Positions 56,497 through 64,000 of a stretch of DNA of 64,000 bases are shown piece after piece (within the stretch, counting starts at the first letter, position 1; each line of letters opens with the position of its first letter). The position numbers were made by a program, and so were the translations under genes. The stretch lies in assembly GCF_900112985.1 (NCBI RefSeq), contig NZ_FONS01000008.1, positions 62,001 through 126,000 on the forward strand, in the 5' to 3' direction. The notes below the pieces were generated by a model. The model searched no databases. It was not told where the DNA came from and worked only from the letters and a program-made list of their open reading frames with translations. Origin of the DNA: Pedobacter antarcticus (GTDB lineage Bacteria > Bacteroidota > Bacteroidia > Sphingobacteriales > Sphingobacteriaceae).

Positions 56497-58254
56497 TTAG
56501 AATGAAATGATCTGGGCTGAGACTGGTTGAAGCCAAACCGGAAGTGTATGATTGTCCTGTACTTTAATTTCCTCACCGCTTAACTGATCGACAGCTTTTG
56601 TCAAAGGGTATTTTTTCAGGATTTCATCTGGTATGCGTACCTGGCTCTCCATACGATAATGCCTGTCAAAATTTACAAGTATCAATAACCGCTCTTTATC
56701 TGTAAAACGGAAGAAGCCATACATCTTCTGATTCATGTTACCCCCGGCCGGCATTTCCAGAAACTCACCGGAAGCAACTGCCTGCGAATGCCCTGCAAAC
56801 TTAAGCAGCTTACCGTAATAAGCGCGGAGTTCATGCTGCTCAGGACTGAGCTGCCCCCCGTCAAAAGCACCATTGTTCATCCATTTCTGATGTTCCGGTA
56901 CTCCCCAGTAATCAAAAATAGTGGTTCTGTTATCCTCTCCTCCAAATCCTTCTGCGCCTCTGCCTGGTTCACCGACTTCCTGGCCTGAATAGAGCATTAC
57001 AGGTCCACCGGAAAGCGTTGCCGATAAAACCATTGCCGGTAAAGCCAGTTCGGCCTTTCCAGCAAAACCTGCAGATGCAATTCTTTCTTCATCATGGTTT
57101 TCCAGAAAACGCAGCATCTGATCACCGAACCCGGCGCTTTCCTGCTGCCAGACGTGACGGATTGCAGCAACATCGGCCTGATCTTCACTCCTGATCAGCT
57201 TCTTCAGCCCATCATAAAGACCAACTTTATCATATAGATAGTCGAATTTACCAGTAGTGAGAAATGTCTTGTAGGTAGAAGGATCATATGCTTCTCCAAT
57301 AAAAATAAGTTCGGGCTTTTTCTTCTTTAACTCGGGAATTACCCATGCCCAAAACTCTATAGGAACCATTTCTGCCATATCGCAGCGGAAACCGTCTGCT
57401 CCTTTATCTGACCAATAACTTAAAATATCTTTCATTTTAAGCCACACTGCCGGAACAGGGCTATAGTGACCAACGGAACCACCCTGAACATCGAGCCCGT
57501 AATTTAACTTGATAGTTTCATACCAGTCATCAATGGAGGGAGCAGCGGAAAACACATTGTTTCCGGTTGCTTTCGCCGGGTTTTCCAAATATGGTCCTTT
57601 ACTGACTGAAGCCAGCGGATTCACCTGACCATGGTGAGGCTGGGGCACAATAAACTGCTGCCCGGGAATATAATAGTAATCATTTTCCGGACTGAAGGCA
57701 CGGCTCACATCATCTCCTTCACCAAAATCTTTTACTCCTGCAGGCTTCATTCTGGATTTATACTGCCTGGCAACGTGGTTAGGTACAAAATCAAGGATGA
57801 CCTTCAGATTCTGCCCATGTGTCCGTTCAATCAAATTTTGAAACTCTTCCATCCTTTTATCTACCTGAACGGCAAGATCCGGATCGACGTCGTAATAGTC
57901 ACGGACTGCATAAGGAGATCCAGCCCTACCTTTCACGACTGATGCATGATCTGCGGGCAGACCGAATTGGCCGTAATCGGTAAGGGTGGCATGTGCAATC
58001 ACACCAGTATACCAGACATGGGTAGTACCCAATTCTTTCATACCCTGTAAAGCTTTTACAGTGATATCATCGAATTTACCGCTACCATTTTCTGTTATTG
58101 TACCGTACGGGATCTGCTGCTGCTGTTTGTTGCCGAATAATCGCGGCAACAACTGATAGATCATTATTTTTTGTTTTTGCTGGGCCATAGCCAAAGGTAA
58201 ATTGCCTGAAATGATAATTAAAGTGGCAATAACAAATTTACAGGTGCGCCTCAT
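56497..58254 (-). CDS. Secreted GH13 alpha-amylase family enzyme
   Basis: 585 aa. Signal peptide (FVIATLIIISGNLPLAMAQ), then a (beta/alpha)8 barrel: VILDFVPNHVARQ (region I), GFRCDMAEMV (nucleophile D292), LIFIGEAYDP (acid/base E321) and FLENHDEER (D388). All three catalytic residues are present. Likely attacks alpha-1,4-glucans in the periplasm or at the surface; exact specificity is not readable. Its stop and the next gene overlap in the operon: it follows GH65 with a 4-bp overlap. Confidence 0.92.
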   Translation of the reverse strand: MRRTCKFVIATLIIISGNLPLAMAQQKQKIMIYQLLPRLFGNKQQQQIPYGTITENGSGKFDDITVKALQGMKELGTTHVWYTGVIAHATLTDYGQFGLPADHASVVKGRAGSPYAVRDYYDVDPDLAVQVDKRMEEFQNLIERTHGQNLKVILDFVPNHVARQYKSRMKPAGVKDFGEGDDVSRAFSPENDYYYIPGQQFIVPQPHHGQVNPLASVSKGPYLENPAKATGNNVFSAAPSIDDWYETIKLNYGLDVQGGSVGHYSPVPAVWLKMKDILSYWSDKGADGFRCDMAEMVPIEFWAWVIPELKKKKPELIFIGEAYDPSTYKTFLTTGKFDYLYDKVGLYDGLKKLIRSEDQADVAAIRHVWQQESAGFGDQMLRFLENHDEERIASAGFAGKAELALPAMVLSATLSGGPVMLYSGQEVGEPGRGAEGFGGEDNRTTIFDYWGVPEHQKWMNNGAFDGGQLSPEQHELRAYYGKLLKFAGHSQAVASGEFLEMPAGGNMNQKMYGFFRFTDKERLLILVNFDRHYRMESQVRIPDEILKKYPLTKAVDQLSGEEIKVQDNHTLPVWLQPVSAQIISF

Positions 58255-60569
58255 AGAGCCGCTGCCTGATAATTAATTACTGTTTCTCCTGTTGGAATCT
58301 GATAAACCTCATCGAATATGCTGATGTTGCTGATTTGATCTCCGGCGTTAAAAATAGTAATTTCTCCTGCCCTTATGGTAATGCTGAACTGCGTGCCCCG
58401 GAATCCTATTTTAAATGCAAATGACTGCCATTCCTGAGGTAAGAAAGGACGGAATAACAACTGACCGTTCCGCACCCGCATACCTGCAAATCCTTCTACA
58501 ATACTCATCCAGGTGCCTGCCATCGACGTGATATGCAGACCATCTTCTGTATCGTTATTATAATCATCAAGATCCAGACGCGCTGTGCGCAAATAGAATT
58601 CATAGGCTCTTGCGCCATCATTGAGTTTGGCAGCAAGAATACTGTGAACACATGGAGATAATGAGCTTTCGTGAACTGTTCTTGCTTCATAGAAGTCGAA
58701 GTTCCGGCGTAAAGCATCCAGATCATACTGATCTTCCAGGAAATACATTCCCTGTAAAACATCAGCTTGTTTAATAAAACCTGAACGCAGAATTCTATCC
58801 CAGCTCCATTTCTGATTGATCGGACGCTGTGACGCTGGCAGATCTTTGACCAGAATCTGTTCTTTATCGAGGTAACCGTCCTGCTGAAGGAAAATACCAA
58901 GGTTCTTATCTTCCGGCAAATACATCCCAGCTGAAATCTTTGTCCATGCAGCAAATTCTTCTGCTTCATTTAGTCCTGTAGCTTCGATAAGCTCTGCTAA
59001 TCTCGCAGGGTCTTCGGCACGAACGATTTCTGTAGCCTCCATCGCATAGTTGAGGCACCATACTGCCATGGTGTTAGTATACCAGTTGTTGTTAATATTA
59101 TTCTCGTACTCATTTGGTCCGGTAACACCAAGCATTACATACTGTTGTTTGTCTTCACTCCAGTTTACACGTTGTTTCCAAAAACGGGCAATACCGATCA
59201 GTACTTCAAGTCCATATTGTTTCAGGTAATCCTGATCGCCGGTATAACGGACATAATTATAAATCGCAAAAGCAATAGCCCCGTTACGGTGAATTTCTTC
59301 GAAGGTAATCTCCCATTCGTTATGGCATTCTTCACCGTTCATGGTTACCATCGGATATAGTGCAGCCCCCTTATCGAAGCCTAATTTCTGTGCATTTTCA
59401 ATAGCCTTCTCCAAGTGTTTGTAACGGTAAACCAATAGATTTTTCGCTACTTCCTGATTTGCGGTGGAGAGATAAAAAGGTATACAATAAGCCTCGGTAT
59501 CCCAATAGGTAGATCCTCCGTATTTTTCGCCGGTAAACCCTTTTGGTCCGATATTAAGCCTTGCATCTTTTCCTGTATAAGTCTGGTTTAGCTGGAAGAT
59601 ATTAAACCGGATTGCCTGTTGTGCAGAGGTGTCTCCTTCAATCTGAATATCTCCTTCTGCCCATTTAAGTGCCCAGGCTTCAGCTTGTTCTGCTAGTAGT
59701 TTTTCAAAACCCGCAGCTGTAGCGGCGTGTAGCACTTCCTCTGCACGTGCAGAGAGTTCCGCTGCTGCATAATTCTGTGAGGAAAGGTTAGTGACAATCT
59801 TATAGATATCCAGCACATCGCCAGCCTGAAGTTCAACAGCCAGCTCTTCTGAAATATATTTATTCCGTTCTTCTGAAGATTTAAGCTCAAGTGGCTTACC
59901 ATTAAGCAGGACAATTGTTTTAACTCCTGTAATAACTTCAAAGCCGGTTTTTTTAGTCCTCAATGTAAGGAACGTACCTTTTTCCGTCCGGCTTTTGCCG
60001 ACTTCATCCCAGAACTTCTCATCATAGTTGGAATCTTGGTTACTGACATCCCCATCAACTACGGCCTTTAACTTAAGCGTACCGGTAAAATCCGTTGCTT
60101 TCAGTTGATAATGGAGAGCCGCTATTTCATCATTTGCCATGCTGAAAAAACGTTTGCTCTGTACTTCAACAGTACTGCCCGAAGGAATAGTGGCGACGAA
60201 ATTACGCTGCAAATAACCTTTCTGCATTTGCAGTTCCCTGCGGAAAGATTTCACCTCTGCAGTATGCAAATCCAATAGGGTACCGCCGAAGTCAAACTGT
60301 AGTCCCATCCAGTTACAAGAGTTCAGCACTTTCGCAAAATATTCGGGATAACCATTCTTCCACCAGCCTACACGCGTTTTATCGGGATAATAAACACCCG
60401 CCACATAATTTCCAGAGAGACTTTCGCCTGAATAGGTCTCTTCAAAATTAGCCCGCTGACCCATATGGCCATTACCCAGGCTAAAAATACTTTCTGATAT
60501 CTGGTGAAGAGCCGGATCAAACCCTTCTTCAATAATGCTCCAGGCAGCTGCCTGTATATAATTCTTCAT
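58251..60569 (-). CDS. GH65 family disaccharide phosphorylase (maltose/kojibiose-type)
   Basis: 772 aa, no signal peptide, cytoplasmic. N-terminal beta-sandwich, (alpha/alpha)6 barrel with the general acid E487 in TGPNEYENNINNNWYTN, and C-terminal domain. Phosphate-binding residues of phosphorylases in the HxSS motif are seen as TVHESSLSP, supporting phosphorolysis rather than hydrolysis. It yields glucose plus beta-glucose 1-phosphate, the substrate of the adjacent pgmB. The exact disaccharide (maltose most likely by context) is inferred. Confidence 0.92.
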   Translation of the reverse strand: MKNYIQAAAWSIIEEGFDPALHQISESIFSLGNGHMGQRANFEETYSGESLSGNYVAGVYYPDKTRVGWWKNGYPEYFAKVLNSCNWMGLQFDFGGTLLDLHTAEVKSFRRELQMQKGYLQRNFVATIPSGSTVEVQSKRFFSMANDEIAALHYQLKATDFTGTLKLKAVVDGDVSNQDSNYDEKFWDEVGKSRTEKGTFLTLRTKKTGFEVITGVKTIVLLNGKPLELKSSEERNKYISEELAVELQAGDVLDIYKIVTNLSSQNYAAAELSARAEEVLHAATAAGFEKLLAEQAEAWALKWAEGDIQIEGDTSAQQAIRFNIFQLNQTYTGKDARLNIGPKGFTGEKYGGSTYWDTEAYCIPFYLSTANQEVAKNLLVYRYKHLEKAIENAQKLGFDKGAALYPMVTMNGEECHNEWEITFEEIHRNGAIAFAIYNYVRYTGDQDYLKQYGLEVLIGIARFWKQRVNWSEDKQQYVMLGVTGPNEYENNINNNWYTNTMAVWCLNYAMEATEIVRAEDPARLAELIEATGLNEAEEFAAWTKISAGMYLPEDKNLGIFLQQDGYLDKEQILVKDLPASQRPINQKWSWDRILRSGFIKQADVLQGMYFLEDQYDLDALRRNFDFYEARTVHESSLSPCVHSILAAKLNDGARAYEFYLRTARLDLDDYNNDTEDGLHITSMAGTWMSIVEGFAGMRVRNGQLLFRPFLPQEWQSFAFKIGFRGTQFSITIRAGEITIFNAGDQISNISIFDEVYQIPTGETVINYQAAAL

Positions 60570-60690
60570 GCGTATAAACTATAGTTAACAGAAAAAATTC
60601 TGTTTTGAATGCCTGATAATTGGCCTTTTATTAATTGTTCTTTTCTTTTTTATCGCACCTGATTTGGACTTAACAGCAGCAATCAAGCTT

Positions 60691-61359
60691 TTAGCTTTTA
60701 TGTTGTAAAAGTGCTTTAAGCTTTTCCAGATTGATTTTGCTGAGGTCTTCAATAACGACATCTGCCCCCGGCAGGTTTTCGGCAGTACCGATTCCAACTA
60801 CGGCCATTTTTGCGGCCAGTGCGGCCTCTACTCCGGCTGCTGCATCTTCAAAAACAACACAATTTGAGGGTTCTGTTCTCAACAGTTCGGCACCCTTCAG
60901 AAAAACTTCTGGGTCCGGCTTGGAACTGGTCACCGAATTGCCATCAACAATTGCATTAAAAAAATGACTCAAGCCGGTTCGTTCCAGAATCAACCCAGAA
61001 TTTTTACTTGCTGAACCCAAAGCAACAGGTACACCCGCAGCCTGCAGTTCAGTTAACAACTTCAAAGAGCCCGGTAAAACTTCAGTGTCAGACATCTTAC
61101 TAATCATTTCTACGTACCAGCTGTTTTTAAGTGCGGCGAGTTCTTCCTGCTCGGCAGCAGTTTTAGTAATGCCGCCCCAATTCAATATTTTCTCCAGGGA
61201 ACGTTGTCTGTTTACGCCTTTTAACTGTTCGTTCTGAGCATGGCTAAAGTCAAACCCGAGTGAGTTAGCCAGTTTTTTCCAAGCCTGGTAGTGGTAGACT
61301 GCTGTATCGACCAAAACGCCATCTAGATCAAAAATGCAGGCAATCTGTGTTGTGTTCAT
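60691..61359 (-). CDS. pgmB: Beta-phosphoglucomutase
   Basis: 222 aa HAD-superfamily enzyme converting beta-glucose 1-phosphate to glucose 6-phosphate. Nucleophile D11 and acid/base D13 in FDLDGVLVDTAVYHYQAW, substrate loop LKGVNRQRSLEKIL, VALGSASKNS (Ser of motif II), SSKPDPEVFLKGAELL (Lys of motif III) and VVFEDAAAGVEAALAA (acidic motif IV). Between the GH65 gene and the second GH13. Confidence 0.96.
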   Translation of the reverse strand: MNTTQIACIFDLDGVLVDTAVYHYQAWKKLANSLGFDFSHAQNEQLKGVNRQRSLEKILNWGGITKTAAEQEELAALKNSWYVEMISKMSDTEVLPGSLKLLTELQAAGVPVALGSASKNSGLILERTGLSHFFNAIVDGNSVTSSKPDPEVFLKGAELLRTEPSNCVVFEDAAAGVEAALAAKMAVVGIGTAENLPGADVVIEDLSKINLEKLKALLQHKS

Positions 61360-61387
61360 CTGTTTATAATTTGTTTTGTTTTCAGGA

Positions 61388-63247
61388 TTAATTTAATTCA
61401 AGAACCAGCGTAGTTTTCGCCGGAACGGCTATTGGCTGATCAAGTTTAAATTCAGTATTATTTATAACATCCTTCAAGATAGTCTTATTCACCAATCTTT
61501 CAGAAAAACGTTTAGTATTCAATGTCTTAGCTGTAGAATCGGCATTCAGGATCACCATTACATCTTTTGCATCTTTATTTCCATCAGCATAACGGAAATA
61601 TACATACATTCCATCTTCAGGAACGAACTGCATCATTTTCCCTGTCTGTAACGCGGGGTTATTCTTACGGTAGTTTGCAAGCTTACTCACATAAGTCCAG
61701 GCATCCTGCTCCTGCGTGGTTCTACCTGCGGGTGTAAATTTATTCTCTTTATCGCCTTTCCAGCCACCTGGAAAATCGGATCGCACCAAGCCATCAGGAT
61801 CAGAATAATTCTTCATCAGGATCTCTGTTCCATAATACATTTGAGGAATCCCACGCAGGGTGAGGAGTAATGCTATGCCTGATTTATATTTATTGTAGTC
61901 TTCCCCGATTACAGAGTAAAATCGGCTCATATCATGGTTATCAAAATAAATTACATTCTTGTCTGCATCCTGATATAAGAAGTCCTGAGAAATTGTATTA
62001 TATAGTCTGAAGACACCATCTACCCAGCCACTTTTCCCATTTAATGCTTCAAATAGAGAGGCCTTTAATACATTGTCAGTAATTCCCGGTAAATGTGTAT
62101 CGAACCCTCTGTTCACGGTATTTCCCTGAGTAAAGAAGGCCTGGGCAGGAACTGAATTTACCAGCGTTTCTCCAAAAATAGATAATGTCGGAAACTCGGC
62201 TTGAAGCCGCTTTGCCCAATCTGCCATGAACTCCGGCTCATTGTAAGCATAAGTATCCAATCTCAGCCCGTCAATACCCGCATACTCAATCCACCAGATA
62301 TGATTCTGAATCAGATATTGCTGTACGAAAGGATTACGCTCATTCAAATCCGGCATACTGGATACGAACCAGCCATCCAGCATCTTTTTACGGTCTGCCA
62401 AACTAGTATGCGGATCCATAACTGGCTCATCTCTATAACTGGTCTGCGTGAATTCCGGCCATTGATTCAGCCAGTCTTTCATTGGCAGGCTGTTGTACAT
62501 CCAGTGCCCGGTTCCAATATGATTATGCACAATATCTTTAATCACTTTAAGTCCTTTACCATGCGCTTTCTCTACATAATTCTTATAGCTTTCGTTTGTT
62601 CCGTATCTCGGATCAATACGATAATGATCGGTAACTGCATATCCATGGTAGGAAGCATTTACCATATCGTTTTCTATTTCCGGTGTCATCCAGATCGTGG
62701 TTACACCTAACTGCTTCAGATAATCTAGATGATTAACGACCCCTTGAATATCACCACCGTGACGATAATACATGGAATCGCGGTTCAGTTTTGTTTCACG
62801 CATCCCCTTAACAACGTCATTGGACGGATCGCCATTAGAAAAACGATCCGGCATTAGCAGGTAAATGAAGTCTTTATTTGTCACTCCCTGAATACGTCCT
62901 GCAGCATTGTCTCTGTTTTTCAGCTCGTATGTAAATTTCAGACTTGACTTCCCTTTTTGTTCCAGGTTGATTACAAATTTACCTGCTTTTGCTTCAGACT
63001 GAATATCCAGGTCAACAAACAAATAGTCTGGGTTTTCTACTGGATGTGTTTTCACTAATTTAACACCAGGATAGTTTACTTTTAATGTGTAACCGGAAAG
63101 ATCTTTACCATGTAGCATTAATTGCAGGTTTGTATTTTTCATACCCGTCCACCAAAATAAAGGCTCAACCCGTTCCAGACGGTTTTGCGCATGAATCGTT
63201 TGTACGGACAGGAAAAGGAACAGAATCAGGAATAGTTTTTTCATCAA
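61388..63247 (-). CDS. Secreted GH13 cyclomaltodextrinase/neopullulanase-like enzyme (SusA-like)
   Basis: 619 aa. Signal peptide (KKLFLILFLFLSVQTIHAQ; start at residue 1 or 2), N-terminal cyclomaltodextrinase-type beta domain (residues 22-125), then the catalytic barrel with D331 in GLRLDTYAY, E360 in SIFGETLVN and D439 in YFDNHDMSRF, and a C-terminal beta domain. The fold and N-domain indicate the CDase/neopullulanase group, as in the periplasmic SusA enzymes. Likely the main periplasmic maltodextrin-cleaving enzyme of the locus. Confidence 0.93.
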   Translation of the reverse strand: MMKKLFLILFLFLSVQTIHAQNRLERVEPLFWWTGMKNTNLQLMLHGKDLSGYTLKVNYPGVKLVKTHPVENPDYLFVDLDIQSEAKAGKFVINLEQKGKSSLKFTYELKNRDNAAGRIQGVTNKDFIYLLMPDRFSNGDPSNDVVKGMRETKLNRDSMYYRHGGDIQGVVNHLDYLKQLGVTTIWMTPEIENDMVNASYHGYAVTDHYRIDPRYGTNESYKNYVEKAHGKGLKVIKDIVHNHIGTGHWMYNSLPMKDWLNQWPEFTQTSYRDEPVMDPHTSLADRKKMLDGWFVSSMPDLNERNPFVQQYLIQNHIWWIEYAGIDGLRLDTYAYNEPEFMADWAKRLQAEFPTLSIFGETLVNSVPAQAFFTQGNTVNRGFDTHLPGITDNVLKASLFEALNGKSGWVDGVFRLYNTISQDFLYQDADKNVIYFDNHDMSRFYSVIGEDYNKYKSGIALLLTLRGIPQMYYGTEILMKNYSDPDGLVRSDFPGGWKGDKENKFTPAGRTTQEQDAWTYVSKLANYRKNNPALQTGKMMQFVPEDGMYVYFRYADGNKDAKDVMVILNADSTAKTLNTKRFSERLVNKTILKDVINNTEFKLDQPIAVPAKTTLVLELN

Positions 63248-63288
63248 TTTTAAATTTGCGTTTGAACAGACACCTCTCGTTTAACCAC

Positions 63289-63321
63289 TAAATGCCCTGA
63301 ACCAGATGGCCAGGGCATTTA
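63289..63321 (-). terminator. Possible terminator or processing hairpin after the SusE/F-like gene
   Basis: AAATGCCCTG / CAGGGCATTT (63290-63299 with 63311-63320) forms a 10-bp stem; the T-run on the minus strand is short. It lies between the SusE/F-like gene and the GH13, and might lower downstream expression. Confidence 0.5.
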
Positions 63322-63326
63322 AGCTC

Positions 63327-64000
63327 TTATAATTTTTCTATACTGTAACTGTAGTTACCGGGCGTACTCAACTTTAAAGTTACCCTGTAGCTGCCTGCGG
63401 CAGCAATCGGGATATTCTCCCCATTTGATTTCAATTTGCCGTCAGCAGGCTTGTTGTCACCGAAATTCATGTCCCAATCTGCATTACCGCGGAATTTAAA
63501 TGCCCCTGCGGATAAGTTCTTAGTAATAGTCCAGTTTCCGCTAACCGCATCGTAAGTTAACGGGGTATCAGCATCCCAGGAACCGGTCGCATCACCAATA
63601 ATGCCCCAAGTTGTTTTAACTGCAGAATAAGTAAGTTTCTTAGTATCAACTTTCAACAGGTAATAACCTGCACCTTTTATGGTAATGTTCTCGCCGCCGC
63701 CTTCATTCAGTTTACCTGGAGAAGACTCACCATAATTTACATTGTCCCAGTTCGGTGCAGATGTAAATTTGAAAGTGTTTTCTGCATCTTTTAAATAAAT
63801 GTATCCTTCGTAAATTCCATTGTCTTCAACAGAAGAGATTTTTGGTGCTGTAGCAGGATCCCAGCCCTGGAAGGATCCGGGAACGTACAATGAAGGATAA
63901 GAGATTTCAACCAGATACGGTGTAACCTGTAATTTAATCACATTGCTATAGGCGGGCGCATATTTATCACTGATAGATGCTTTAACCCTAACTTCCAGCT
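63327..64000 (-). CDS. SusE/SusF-like outer-membrane starch-binding protein, 5'-truncated by window edge
   Basis: The frame stays open to the window edge, so only the C-terminal about 224 codons are seen. Reading from the edge, an EVRVKASISDKYAPAYSN immunoglobulin-like segment leads into VTPYLVEISYPSLYVPGSFQGWDPATAP, then a second binding-module repeat (TTWGIIGDATGSWDADTPLTY, FKFRGNADWDMNFGD). Tandem carbohydrate-binding modules like these are typical of SusE/SusF lipoproteins. The N-terminus and the expected SusC/SusD genes lie beyond the edge. Confidence 0.85.
   Translation of the reverse strand, partial: LEVRVKASISDKYAPAYSNVIKLQVTPYLVEISYPSLYVPGSFQGWDPATAPKISSVEDNGIYEGYIYLKDAENTFKFTSAPNWDNVNYGESSPGKLNEGGGENITIKGAGYYLLKVDTKKLTYSAVKTTWGIIGDATGSWDADTPLTYDAVSGNWTITKNLSAGAFKFRGNADWDMNFGDNKPADGKLKSNGENIPIAAAGSYRVTLKLSTPGNYSYSIEKL

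Noticed and set aside
62201-62710. Reading frame of 169 codons antisense to the SusA-like GH13 gene
   Set aside because: It is the reverse of a clearly coding GH13 sequence; no family resemblance.
63327-63941. Short SusE-like protein starting at a GTG codon at 63941
   Set aside because: The frame is open all the way to the window edge with in-family sequence upstream of that codon, so the gene is a truncated longer one.
1-64000. CRISPR array, prophage, insertion sequence, rRNA operon
   Set aside because: No spaced direct repeats, phage structural genes, transposase or rRNA sequence were seen in the window.

Overview
The window is a chromosomal segment of a Bacteroidota bacterium, most likely family Sphingobacteriaceae (Pedobacter-like). 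The inference rests on the ribosomal gene order, a SusE/SusF-type protein, DUF2027 and DUF2723 proteins, LytS/LytTR pairs, signal peptides ending in Ala-Gln, and repeated matches to the Bacteroidota promoter TTG-N19/20-TAnnTTTG. The assignment comes from gene content only; no 16S rRNA gene is present.

Layout. 1-5120: partial lpxK, pruA (proline catabolism), a beta-carbonic anhydrase/SulP pair and a small unknown protein. 5307-8931, plus strand: anion-type porin, M42 aminopeptidase, nucleotidyltransferase. 9070-12359, minus strand: dnaK and a methyltransferase. 12430-31876, minus strand: the str-S10-spc-alpha ribosomal cluster (rpsL-rpsG-fusA-rpsJ, then rplC to rplQ, with secY, map, infA, rpmJ and rpoA). 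It is interrupted between rpsJ and rplC by an opposing gene of unknown function, with a terminator on one side and a consensus promoter on the other. 31877-37848: a compound palindromic element, a VF530-family protein, a DUF2027 protein, an MscS channel, an M1 peptidase operon and an Spx/ArsC-like protein. 37961-46248, plus strand: signalling block with a LytS/LytTR pair, a triple-receiver hybrid kinase, a CheR-type methyltransferase and a REC-kinase-REC protein. 46249-53447: pth, rplY, prs, tRNA-Gln, a large DUF2723 (GT117) membrane protein preceded by a candidate 47-codon gene, and accA. 53476-64000, minus strand: S10 peptidase and a maltodextrin/starch locus (MFS transporter, secreted GH13, GH65 phosphorylase, pgmB, second secreted GH13, and a SusE/SusF-like binding protein cut by the right edge).

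How the genes work together. In the starch locus, exported GH13 enzymes shorten glucans captured by the SusE/F-like protein, the MFS carrier imports maltooligosaccharides, the GH65 enzyme phosphorolyses the disaccharide to glucose and beta-glucose 1-phosphate, and PgmB converts the latter to glucose 6-phosphate. Carbonic anhydrase and SulP form a probable bicarbonate pair. The ribosomal block shows internal promoters, structured leaders and two strong Shine-Dalgarno sequences (rpsG, rplF), unusual for this phylum.

No CRISPR array, prophage, insertion sequence or clearly novel multi-gene system was found. The best leads are the compound palindrome at 32141-32258, the split S10 operon, the structured rpsN-rpsH gap, the Shine-Dalgarno sites, and the small membrane-protein candidate overlapping the DUF2723 gene.
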